The position numbers were made by a program, and so were the translations under genes. The notes under the pieces were generated by a model. It made no database searches. It saw only the letters and a program-made list of their open reading frames with translations, and was not told where the DNA came from. A stretch of DNA of 9,137 nt from JBHIER01 sp046760705 [NCBI: bacterium] (lineage in GTDB: Bacteria > JBHIER01 > G020348925). The DNA lies in the NCBI GenBank assembly GCA_046760705.1, contig JBHIER010000105.1, positions 1 through 9,137 of the forward strand, written 5' to 3'. Positions 1 through 6,940 of this stretch are shown piece after piece. Positions within the stretch are counted from its first letter, which is position 1. The number at the start of each line of letters is the position of its first letter.

Positions 1-838
<838 letters not shown>

Positions 839-898
839 AGATCTTTTGTCTTGACAAGAACCCTCATCCGCCATACCAGACGTGCACGCTATTCCTTT

Positions 899-911
899 GT
901 CAAAGAACAGA
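899..911 (-). promoter_or_regulatory. boxA antitermination site in rRNA leader
   Basis: The minus strand reads TGTTCTTTGACAA about 60 nt before the mature 16S 5' end. It is very close to the rrn boxA consensus (TGCTCTTTAACAA), the RNA site bound by NusB/NusE (S10) to make RNA polymerase resistant to termination in rRNA operons. It lies just downstream of a perfect hairpin, the usual boxB-boxA order. Confidence 0.75.
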
Positions 912-918
912 TTAAAAA

Positions 919-947
919 ATCTACTCCCTGCTTCCGAGTAGATTTCC
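919..947 (-). promoter_or_regulatory. boxB-like perfect hairpin in rRNA leader
   Basis: On the minus strand AAATCTACTC (938-947 on the plus strand reads its complement) pairs perfectly with GAGTAGATTT. This gives a 10-bp stem with a 9-nt loop, followed directly by more T residues (six T in all, the last three beyond the stem). Placed seven bases before boxA, it matches the position of boxB in rrn leaders. The T-run also makes it resemble a weak intrinsic terminator, so it may be a site where unmodified polymerase would stop. That last point is inference. Confidence 0.6.
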
Positions 948-1028
948 AAATGCCAAAGATCACCCCTGGTGACAGTTCCTTTACCTTGGACCCCCTACCA
1001 GGGACTCCTTCCTCATTTTTACGCCCCT

Positions 1029-1057
1029 AATATAATGCAATGATGAGATTTTGTCAA
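1029..1057 (-). promoter_or_regulatory. rRNA promoter P2 (proximal), sigma-70 type
   Basis: The minus strand has TTGACA (1052-1057), a 17-bp spacer and TATATT (1029-1034), almost the ideal sigma-70 promoter. Upstream, 1062-1079 is nearly pure A on the minus strand, a good match for an UP element that binds the alpha subunit C-terminal domain. The bases after the -10 (AGGGGCG) are GC-rich, as in promoters under stringent (ppGpp) control. The start should be near 1022, giving a leader of about 180 nt before 16S. Confidence 0.85.
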
Positions 1058-1104
1058 GGACTTTTTTTATTTTTTTTTTGGTCTCTATGTCCTTGTTTAA
1101 AAAG

Positions 1105-1133
1105 AAAATAGAGCCTGCATCCCCAATTGTCAA
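1105..1133 (-). promoter_or_regulatory. rRNA promoter P1 (distal), sigma-70 type
   Basis: A second TTGACA (1128-1133) is followed by a 17-bp spacer and TATTTT (1105-1110) on the minus strand. An A/T-rich tract (1134-1140) sits just upstream of the -35. Tandem P1/P2 promoters about 75 bp apart are usual for rRNA operons. Unlike P2, the discriminator here is not GC-rich, so the two promoters may respond differently to ppGpp. Confidence 0.7.
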
Positions 1134-1167
1134 TAAAAAAATCTGCCCTTTGAGGCCGTTTTTGTCC

Positions 1168-1196
1168 TTGACACCATAAAATATTGACATTATTTC
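1168..1196 (+). promoter_or_regulatory. Putative promoter for the PBP1A gene
   Basis: TTGACA (1168-1173), a 17-bp spacer and TATTTC (1191-1196) face rightward toward the penicillin-binding protein gene. The -35 is perfect, while the -10 matches only TAT and one later T of the consensus. It lies back to back with the rRNA promoters, about 35 bp from the P1 -35. Transcription would start near 1203 and give a leader of about 150 nt. A second TTGACA at 1184-1189 has no -10 at the right distance. Confidence 0.5.
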
Positions 1197-1205
1197 TGAG
1201 GCAGC

Positions 1206-1297
1206 GCCTCGGAGTTTCATCAAATCTCTGAGATGCGGAGGCTCTTTGAAGCCCCGACAGGGGCGGGATACCGGCGAGCCGGTTCTGGCCTAAGGCC
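1206..1297 (+). other. Hairpin-rich 5' leader of the PBP1A gene
   Basis: The untranslated stretch before the PBP1A gene holds a run of short inverted repeats. GCCTC (1206-1210) faces GAGGC (1238-1242) around an inner CATC/GATG pair. Next come GCCCC-GACA-GGGGC (1251-1264), ACCGG-CGAG-CCGGT (1270-1283) and GGCC-TAA-GGCC (1287-1297). None is followed by a T-run, so they are not intrinsic terminators. They could stabilise the mRNA or be part of a regulatory fold. I do not recognise a known family. No coding sequence is apparent here. Confidence 0.35.
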
Positions 1298-1356
1298 TTC
1301 AGTTCCAATGTGGGAGCTCAGTGGTGGAACGTGCCGATTCTGTGGGATGGAGAGCA

Positions 1357-3510
1357 ATGATGAAAAGACCCAGTATAGCAGAAAACCTTTTCTGGCATAT
1401 TACGTTTCGTCAGGCCCTGGTCTTCTCGGCTATCTTTCTCTTCGGTCTCGGAGCTCTGAGTGGGCTTCTCCTCTATCTGCAGCAAGATCTCCCTTCGCCG
1501 GCCCAATTGGAGTCGTACAGGCCCAGTCTCATCACTCGCGTCTACTCCGCGGACAACCAAGTTCTGAAGGAGTTTTATGTCCAGCGGCGCGTTTTGGTCC
1601 CTCTGGAGAAGATTCCTCCGCAGCTTGTCCAGGCCGTGGTTGACATGGAGGACAGGCGGTTCTGGAACCACTGGGGGGTCAGCTTGAGAGATATTGCTCG
1701 AGCCCTGTGGATCGATCTGAAGGCTCTCAAAAAGGTCCAGGGCGCCAGCACTCTCACCCAGCAGTTGGCCCGGAACCTCTTTTTGACCCCCGAACAGACC
1801 ATAACCAGAAAGCTCAGGGAGATGCTGGTGGCAGTGCGGATCGAAAAGACCTATTCCAAAGAAGAGATCTTGGGGATGTACCTCAACCAACAGTACTTGG
1901 GCCACGGTGCGTACGGAGTTCAATCAGCCGCTCAATTGTACTTCAGCAAAGACGTCGAAAACCTCAGCCTCGGGGAATGTGCCACCATAGCGGGTCTATT
2001 GAAAGCGCCTCACAGCTACTCTCCCCTGAACCACCCGGAAAGAGCGAGGTTTCGAAGAAACCTCGTCCTGGAGGCCATGGCCCGATGCGGGGACATCTCA
2101 GAATCAGAGGCCGACAGTATCAAAAAGACCCCTATCCAACTCAACCCGCAGGGAGGACTGGTGGGAGAGGCTCCGTACTTTGTGGAATATGTCCGGCGCC
2201 AACTGGAGGATAAATTCGGCAGCGACCTGCTGTATAAGGAGGGGGTATCCATCTACACGACCCTCGATCTCCGATATCAACGCCTGGCCAACCAGGCCAT
2301 CAAGAGCCAACTGGCCGTTCTCCAGGAAAAGGTTGATCACTCAGCGGGGTCGGATTCTGAGTCAGACTCTTCTGTCGACAGGGATTCTCTCGCTCCCATA
2401 ATTGTCCAAGGCGCCCTCCTTGCTTTAGAGCCCGGTTCAGGACACATCAAAGCCATGGTTGGTGGCCGAGATTTCACCGAGAGCCAATGGAATCGCGCGG
2501 TCCAGGCTCCCCGACAACCCGGCTCTGCTTTTAAGCCGCTTATTTACACCGCGGCCATAGACAACGGATACACCACCATTACGGAGATGCTGGATCAGCC
2601 CATTGTTCTGATCGGGGGTGACGGAAAGGAGTGGCGGCCCCGAAACTACGATCTCACCCTCGGCGGGCCGACCACCCTTCGGGATGGAATACGGCGCTCA
2701 CGAAACCTGGTCACTGTCAGGCTCCTCCAGAAGATCGGACCACAGCAGGTTGTCTTCTACGCCCATCGGATGGGTATCCACACCCCCCTTCGAGCCGTCC
2801 CCGCGCTGGCCCTGGGAACATCGGAGGTGACGCTCCTCGATCTGACCGCAGCCTATGCCGTCTTTGCCAACAGGGGGATCTGGGTTCGCCCTGTCTCTGT
2901 CCTCAAGATTGTGGATCGGAACGGCGAAGAGCCGGATGCATATAGGCGGGTCTTAGAGCAGGAGAGGAGGGTGAGAGAAGTGTTGAATTCGAAAACGGCC
3001 TACGTCATGACGAACCTTTTGCAAACCGTCATCAACAGGGGGACAGGGATTGGGGCCCGATACGCCGGGTTTCGACTCCCGGCCGGTGGAAAGACCGGCA
3101 CCACGGACGATTTCACCGACGCCTGGTTCATCGGTTTTACCCCCTCATTGGCGGCAGGCGTCTGGGTCGGTTTTGATGATCCTCAGTACAGCCTCGGCGA
3201 AGGCCAATCAGGGGCCAGGGCAGCGCTCCCAGCCTGGACAGACTTTATGAAAGGCCTCCAGGACTCCCTTCTCCTATCCCCGAGGGAGTTCGAGGTCCCA
3301 GAAGGGATCGTCACCGCCAAAATCTGTGCAGAGTCCAAACGTTTGGCCACCCCCTACTGTCCGGAACTCTTGAACAACGGCCAGGACGAGGTCTTCATCC
3401 CCGGCACCGAGCCTACTGAAGACTGCCCCATCCACACTCAGATCGCCGAACAGAGCCCCGAGGAAAAACGAAGAGAAAAAAAGAAGAAGAAAGAGCGGCT
3501 TCAATTTTGA
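1357..3510 (+). CDS. mrcA: Penicillin-binding protein 1A (class A, GT51 glycosyltransferase + transpeptidase)
   Basis: This bifunctional enzyme polymerises lipid II into glycan strands and cross-links the stem peptides on the outer face of the inner membrane. I chose ATG 1357, giving 717 residues, because GGAGAG lies 3-8 bases before it. A GTG at 1321 would add 12 unconvincing residues. Residues 19-41 form one membrane anchor. The GT51 domain follows, with the catalytic Glu98 in EDRRFWNHWG, then GASTLTQQLARN and the LNQQYLGHGAYG motif. The transpeptidase domain has the nucleophile Ser390 in SAFK, SRN at 448-450 and KTGT at 579-582. All catalytic motifs are intact. A Ser/Asp-rich insert (about 328-344) lies in the linker region before the transpeptidase motifs. 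The C terminus has Cys-containing segments (ICAES, YCPEL, DCPIH) and a Lys/Glu-rich tail. The gene is slightly shorter than E. coli PBP1A and convergent with deoC. The symbol reflects the family; mrcB-type function cannot be excluded. Confidence 0.95.
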   Translation: MMKRPSIAENLFWHITFRQALVFSAIFLFGLGALSGLLLYLQQDLPSPAQLESYRPSLITRVYSADNQVLKEFYVQRRVLVPLEKIPPQLVQAVVDMEDRRFWNHWGVSLRDIARALWIDLKALKKVQGASTLTQQLARNLFLTPEQTITRKLREMLVAVRIEKTYSKEEILGMYLNQQYLGHGAYGVQSAAQLYFSKDVENLSLGECATIAGLLKAPHSYSPLNHPERARFRRNLVLEAMARCGDISESEADSIKKTPIQLNPQGGLVGEAPYFVEYVRRQLEDKFGSDLLYKEGVSIYTTLDLRYQRLANQAIKSQLAVLQEKVDHSAGSDSESDSSVDRDSLAPIIVQGALLALEPGSGHIKAMVGGRDFTESQWNRAVQAPRQPGSAFKPLIYTAAIDNGYTTITEMLDQPIVLIGGDGKEWRPRNYDLTLGGPTTLRDGIRRSRNLVTVRLLQKIGPQQVVFYAHRMGIHTPLRAVPALALGTSEVTLLDLTAAYAVFANRGIWVRPVSVLKIVDRNGEEPDAYRRVLEQERRVREVLNSKTAYVMTNLLQTVINRGTGIGARYAGFRLPAGGKTGTTDDFTDAWFIGFTPSLAAGVWVGFDDPQYSLGEGQSGARAALPAWTDFMKGLQDSLLLSPREFEVPEGIVTAKICAESKRLATPYCPELLNNGQDEVFIPGTEPTEDCPIHTQIAEQSPEEKRREKKKKKERLQF

Positions 3511-3528
3511 ACAGCCCAATGAGCCCCT

Positions 3529-4197
3529 CTATCCAGTGACGATTTCCACTCCAGCACTGGTGCCGATCCGATCGGCCCCAGCTTGGACCATGGCCACAGC
3601 CGTCTCGTAGTCACGAATCCCGCCCGATGCTTTCACCCCCATTTTGTCTCCCACCACCCTCCGCATCAGGGCCACATCCTCAACCGTTGCCCCACCCGGT
3701 CCGACTCCCGTTGATGTCTTCACAAAGTCCGCCCCGGCCCTCTGAGCCGCCTTGCATGCTCTAACCTTCTCCTTCGCCGTCAACAGAGCTGCCCCAATAA
3801 TCACCTTCACGAGAGCCCGCCCTCTACATGCCTCAATCACACCTCGAAGATCCTGCTCGACGTATTGATCGTCGCACGATTTCAATGCGCCGATGTGTAT
3901 CACCATGTCGATCTCCTCTGCCCCATTGTCGAGGCCAAATTTTGCCTCAAAAACCTTGACCTCAGTGCCACAAGCCCCAAAGGGGAATCCGGACACGGTG
4001 CCCACTCTCACCTCCGAGTGAGCCAGCAGATCGGAACATAATCTGGTATAGGAAGAATTGACAAAAACCGCGGCGAACCCGTATCTGTCCGCCTCGGCAC
4101 ACATCGCCTCGATCTCTTCTCTCGTTGCCTCCGGCTTCAGCAAGCTCTGGTCGATCATGGCGGCCAAAGCTCGCCGGTCTATTTGAGGTTCTGACAT
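3529..4197 (-). CDS. deoC: Deoxyribose-phosphate aldolase (DeoC family)
   Basis: DeoC cleaves 2-deoxyribose 5-phosphate to glyceraldehyde 3-phosphate and acetaldehyde in the cytoplasm, in deoxynucleoside breakdown. I chose ATG 4197 (222 residues, the usual length) because a G-rich Shine-Dalgarno (AAGGGGG) precedes it; a TTG at 4218 would add seven residues. The class I aldolase residues are present: Asp16 in IDQSLLKP, Asp97 in EIDMV, Lys131 in VKVII, the Schiff-base Lys160 in KTSTG and Lys189 in KASGG. Several usually conserved neighbours differ: IDHT is IDQS, CVNP is FVNS, INIG is IHIG, and VKVIIET is VKVIIGA. The fold and chemistry should hold, but the substrate may differ from classical DeoC. 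The gene lies 266 bp after mogA and ends 18 bp from the PBP1A stop, with no clear terminator in between. No other nucleoside-catabolism gene is visible. Confidence 0.88.
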   Translation of the reverse strand: MSEPQIDRRALAAMIDQSLLKPEATREEIEAMCAEADRYGFAAVFVNSSYTRLCSDLLAHSEVRVGTVSGFPFGACGTEVKVFEAKFGLDNGAEEIDMVIHIGALKSCDDQYVEQDLRGVIEACRGRALVKVIIGAALLTAKEKVRACKAAQRAGADFVKTSTGVGPGGATVEDVALMRRVVGDKMGVKASGGIRDYETAVAMVQAGADRIGTSAGVEIVTG

Positions 4198-4290
4198 TGC
4201 ACCGCCCCCTTGCAACAATCAACCCATCTTCTTTCCAAGAGACTATTTGAACAGTAACATCTTTGACTTCGGGAAGATATCGTCTCAGGT

Positions 4291-4335
4291 GGCACGGACC
4301 ATGATCACCAGATTGGAGACGATCACTCCCGTGCC
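4291..4335 (-). other. Inverted repeat upstream of deoC
   Basis: GGCACGG (4291-4297) pairs with CCGTGCC (4329-4335), and inside it TGATC (4302-4306) pairs with GATCA (4321-4325). A competing pairing of CGTCTC (4281-4286) with GAGACG (4316-4321) overlaps the inner stem. No T-run follows, so it is not a standard terminator. It lies about 95 bp before deoC, in the mogA-deoC gap, and may be an operator or an RNA element. Confidence 0.35.
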
Positions 4336-4362
4336 AACGATTCAGCCCCTGTTGCCCCTGGT

Positions 4363-4464
4363 ACCGGCATCTGTCCAGTCGGTCCCTGCTCTTGAGCCCA
4401 CTGATGCGACATTCAGAGCCGGCTTTGAACCTCCAACCCCTCACGACAGATGCAAAAGACCGGT
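4363..4464 (-). other. Long-range inverted repeat enclosing a possible structured RNA
   Basis: On the minus strand GCATCTGTC (4445-4453) pairs perfectly with GACAGATGC (4367-4375) across about 69 nt. The helix can extend by ACCG/CGGT on the outer side if 7 bases bulge out. Enclosed sequence can form smaller stems such as CTGA/TCAG and GCTCT/AGAGC. The outer strand begins at the mogA stop codon. The gap between mogA and deoC carries no convincing reading frame. I do not recognise an RNA family; the element might be a deoC leader, an operon-end structure or chance. Confidence 0.3.
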
Positions 4465-4952
4465 CACGGTCCTCCGCACTCAGCGGCCTCCCCCTTCAAG
4501 ACCTCCACGGCGTGGGGGAGAGTGGGCAGGATGAGGCTCAGGCACTCTTCCACCGCCTTGGGGCTTCCGGGCAGGTTGATGATGAGGCTCTGCCTGCGTA
4601 TCCCGGCCACCGCTCTGGAGAGGAGGGCATGGGGGGTCTTTTTGAAGCTTTCGGCCCGCATGGCCTCAACCAATCCAGGCACCTCTTTATCGATAACCCG
4701 AAGGGTGGCCTCGGGCGTCACATCTCTGGAGCTCAAACCGGTGCCTCCGGTGGTGATGATCAGGTCCACCTTCACCTCATCGACCATTCGGACCAGTTCG
4801 GCCTGCACCTCTTTTGACTCATCTGGAATGGCCGTGTACGCAGCCACTTCCGCGCCGATCCGACGGACGATGGTTTTGATCTTCTCCCCACTTCTGTCCT
4901 CACGCTCCCCGCGAGCCCGGCTATCGCTAATGGTTATGACTCCGACCCTCAT
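4464..4952 (-). CDS. mogA: Molybdopterin adenylyltransferase (MogA/MoaB family)
   Basis: MogA activates molybdopterin by joining it to AMP from ATP, which prepares the pterin for metal insertion by MoeA. The 162-residue protein has the whole MogA/MoaB fold with no fused domain. It shows ITISDSR at the N terminus, the nucleotide-binding TTGGTG (67-72), then SSRDVTPEA with Asp77, and NLPGSPKAVEE (126-135). Asp44 (IPDE) and Asp77 correspond to the two catalytic aspartates of E. coli MogA (Asp49 and Asp82). The ATG overlaps the stop of the MOSC gene by 4 bases, which suggests translational coupling, and AGAGGA just upstream can serve as ribosome binding site. MogA and MoaB cannot be told apart firmly from sequence alone. 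It is the last gene of the cofactor operon; a 266-bp gap follows. Confidence 0.92.
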   Translation of the reverse strand: MRVGVITISDSRARGEREDRSGEKIKTIVRRIGAEVAAYTAIPDESKEVQAELVRMVDEVKVDLIITTGGTGLSSRDVTPEATLRVIDKEVPGLVEAMRAESFKKTPHALLSRAVAGIRRQSLIINLPGSPKAVEECLSLILPTLPHAVEVLKGEAAECGGP

Positions 4953-5395
4953 CGTTCCTCTTCAATCACACGAATTGGGTCGCCTGCGGCGATCCTCCCT
5001 CCGGTGAGCACCTCAGCAAAGATGCCTTCCCTGGGCATGACGCAGTCACCGGCCTGATGGTAGATATCGCACCGGTGGTGGCAGACTTTCCCCTTCTCAG
5101 TGATCCTCAGGACAGCGCTGGCTCCTACGGACAGCACAATCTCAATAGGTAAAGCCAAAAGATCGATGCCCTGAGTGGTAATGTTCTCGGCGAAATCGCC
5201 TGGGTGCACATCCAGGCCCTTCCGGCGCATCTTCTCAATGCTCTCTATGGCCAATAGACTGACCTGTCTGGCGGAGCCGGAGTGGGCATCGTCCACCAGT
5301 CCCACCCCCTCTTTGAGCCGCCCCTCCGCCACCTGCCTCTTGCGAACACCCCTCGTATCGCTGATATTGACCGAGACAACTTTAGCCTGGCCCAC
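4949..5395 (-). CDS. Stand-alone MOSC-domain protein
   Basis: MOSC domains are beta-rich modules found in Moco sulfurases and in small proteins thought to carry sulfur or bind molybdenum cofactor. This 148-residue protein is essentially the domain alone. It opens with VVSVNIS and carries conserved cysteines at about 105, 109 and 118 ([15 protein letters not shown]), followed by [11 protein letters not shown] and a GGRIAAGD turn. I chose GTG 5395 because a strong GGGAGGG lies five to seven bases upstream and the homologous region starts there. An open frame continues to 5470 but looks unrelated. The gene overlaps the end of moaC by 14 bases and mogA by 4. In some bacteria MOSC and MogA domains are fused, so this overlap supports joint action in cofactor maturation. 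Its exact reaction is unknown. Confidence 0.85.
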   Translation of the reverse strand: MGQAKVVSVNISDTRGVRKRQVAEGRLKEGVGLVDDAHSGSARQVSLLAIESIEKMRRKGLDVHPGDFAENITTQGIDLLALPIEIVLSVGASAVLRITEKGKVCHHRCDIYHQAGDCVMPREGIFAEVLTGGRIAAGDPIRVIEEER

Positions 5396-5840
5396 TCTTC
5401 CCTCCCCGTTTCTCCACCAATCGTATCTCTGAGATGACCATGGCGGGGTCCACCGCTTTGCACATGTCATAGATGGTCAGCGCCGCCACCGAAACGGCCG
5501 TCAGAGCCTCCATCTCCACCCCGGTCTTCGCCTCCACGGACACTTTTGATCGGATGCCAACGGCGCATCTGGCCTCGTTTATGTCAAAGTCGATGTCCAC
5601 ATGGGTGAGGGGCAGAGGATGGCACAGGGGGATCAATCCCCCCGTCCTCTTGGCGGCGGTTATGCCGGCGATTCGAGCCACACCGAAGACGTCGCCCTTG
5701 GGAACGGCCTTTTGGGTGATCGATCGTAACGTCTCTGGTCGCAACCTGATCTCGCCCTCGGCAACCGCCACCCTTCTGGTGACGGCCTTGTCGGTGACGT
5801 CCACCATCCTCGCCCTGCCCTCCTCATCGAGGTGGCTCAA
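5382..5840 (-). CDS. moaC: Cyclic pyranopterin monophosphate synthase (MoaC)
   Basis: MoaC converts the MoaA product 3',8-cyclo-7,8-dihydro-GTP into cyclic pyranopterin monophosphate, the first stable intermediate of molybdopterin synthesis. I chose TTG 5840, giving 152 residues. GGAGGAG lies 8 bases upstream and the product then starts [14 protein letters not shown], like other MoaC proteins. An upstream TTG at 5891 (overlapping moaA by 11 bases) or 5876 is possible but adds an unconserved tail. Family motifs are intact: [15 protein letters not shown] (64-78, with His74), [11 protein letters not shown] (106-116) and YDMCKA (124-129, with Asp125 and Lys128). MoaC acts as a hexamer in the cytoplasm. 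It lies 40 bases after moaA and overlaps the MOSC gene. Confidence 0.95.
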   Translation of the reverse strand: MSHLDEEGRARMVDVTDKAVTRRVAVAEGEIRLRPETLRSITQKAVPKGDVFGVARIAGITAAKRTGGLIPLCHPLPLTHVDIDFDINEARCAVGIRSKVSVEAKTGVEMEALTAVSVAALTIYDMCKAVDPAMVISEIRLVEKRGGKSGPG

Positions 5841-5880
5841 TCTCAGTTCTCCTCCCTCTTTCTCGGTATCTCTCAAGATG

Positions 5881-6903
5881 TTACCCTCCAATCGACCTCA
5901 TGTAACGGTGATTGCCCCAGGGCAGATGGTGCCGAAACGTTTTCTTGGCCGCGGCTTGCCGAAAGAGATTCTCGATGGCCTCGTTCGGAGCTCCTGAGCG
6001 GAGCGCACCTTTCACATCGATCTCATCATCGGACAGAAGGCAGGGACGCAGCCCTCCATCGGCGGTCACCCGCAACCGGTTGCACCTCTCACAGAACCCC
6101 GCGCTGAAGGGGCTGATCAACCCTACCGTTCCCAGAGCGTTGGGATACGAGAAATATCGGGCTGGCCCATTCCCCCTAACTCGACCAACTGGGTTCAATT
6201 GGCCCAGAGTCTCCAATCTCTTTTTCACGGCCTGGGCGGGAAAGAAGAGGCCGTCTCCCCATTGCTCCGCCCCTCCTAAGGTCATGTATTCGATGAACCT
6301 GACGTGGAGGGGCCGGTCGATGGAGAGCCTTCCGAATTGGACGATCTCTTTCTCGTTCAGCCCTCTCATGACGACAACATTGATCTTGACCGGCTCGAAC
6401 CCGAGCCCGAGCACCGCCCCGATCCCCTTCAACACAGAGGCCAGATCGTCCCGGCGGGTGATCCTCTTAAACTTCTCCCGGTCGAGTGTATCCAGAGAGA
6501 TGTTGATCCTGCCCACTCCAGCTTTTTTCAGCTCCGCGGCGAAATCGCTGACACACACCCCATTGGTGGTGACCGAAATCTCTTCCAGTCCGGTGATCTT
6601 CCTCAGAGAGCCGATGAGCCCGACCACATCCCTTCTGACCAGGGGCTCACCCCCTGTGATCCGCACCTTTCGTATACCGCACTCTACCCCTAGGCTCACC
6701 AATTTGCAGATCTCTTCGTAGGAGAGGATGCTCTCGTGGGGAGCAGAAGCCAGGCCCTCCGGTGGCATACAGTAAATGCATCTCAGATTACATCGATCAG
6801 TGATGGAGACTCTCAGATAGTCTAATCTCCCACCGGTGGTCTCAGATGTGAGGGGGATCGTTCCGCTTGTCCCCGAGTGATGACTTGCCGAAACGCCAGG
6901 CAT
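5881..6903 (-). CDS. moaA: GTP 3',8-cyclase, radical SAM (MoaA)
   Basis: MoaA uses S-adenosylmethionine and two [4Fe-4S] clusters to rearrange GTP to 3',8-cyclo-7,8-dihydro-GTP, starting molybdenum cofactor synthesis. The 340-residue protein begins at ATG 6903, with AAGGAG just upstream. The radical SAM cluster motif is Cys38, Cys42 and Cys45 (CNLRCIYC). ITGGEPL follows at about residue 83. The C-terminal GTP-binding cluster has Cys271, Cys274 and Cys288, with the same spacing as in E. coli. The protein ends in Gly-Gly, the tail that reaches into the active site and is needed for activity. Residues 1-25 are a poorly conserved extension; an internal start is possible. The cluster needs anaerobic or protected conditions. 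The gene follows tupC by 37 bases. Confidence 0.97.
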   Translation of the reverse strand: MPGVSASHHSGTSGTIPLTSETTGGRLDYLRVSITDRCNLRCIYCMPPEGLASAPHESILSYEEICKLVSLGVECGIRKVRITGGEPLVRRDVVGLIGSLRKITGLEEISVTTNGVCVSDFAAELKKAGVGRINISLDTLDREKFKRITRRDDLASVLKGIGAVLGLGFEPVKINVVVMRGLNEKEIVQFGRLSIDRPLHVRFIEYMTLGGAEQWGDGLFFPAQAVKKRLETLGQLNPVGRVRGNGPARYFSYPNALGTVGLISPFSAGFCERCNRLRVTADGGLRPCLLSDDEIDVKGALRSGAPNEAIENLFRQAAAKKTFRHHLPWGNHRYMRSIGG

Positions 6904-6940
6904 TGTCTCCTTCAGATCGGGACGCAGTGAACATCCAGGG

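Noticed and set aside
981-1308. Minus-strand open frames between the rRNA and PBP1A genes
   Set aside because: They run through the two rRNA promoters and A-rich tracts, and the translation is low in complexity with no family match.
1318-1923. Antisense frame of 201 codons opposite the PBP1A N terminus
   Set aside because: The sense strand encodes a clear membrane anchor and GT51 domain. The antisense product shows no motif.
4272-4366. Possible selenocysteine tRNA (starts GGAAGAT, long arms)
   Set aside because: No matching acceptor 3' strand, no TCA anticodon loop and no T-arm could be found.
3962-4444. Minus-strand frame overlapping the deoC start
   Set aside because: It is out of frame with the clearly conserved DeoC, and its N-terminal part is not similar to any family I know.
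4247-4534. Plus-strand open frame in the mogA-deoC gap
   Set aside because: It runs into the end of mogA, is proline-rich with no recognised motif and has no good ribosome binding site.
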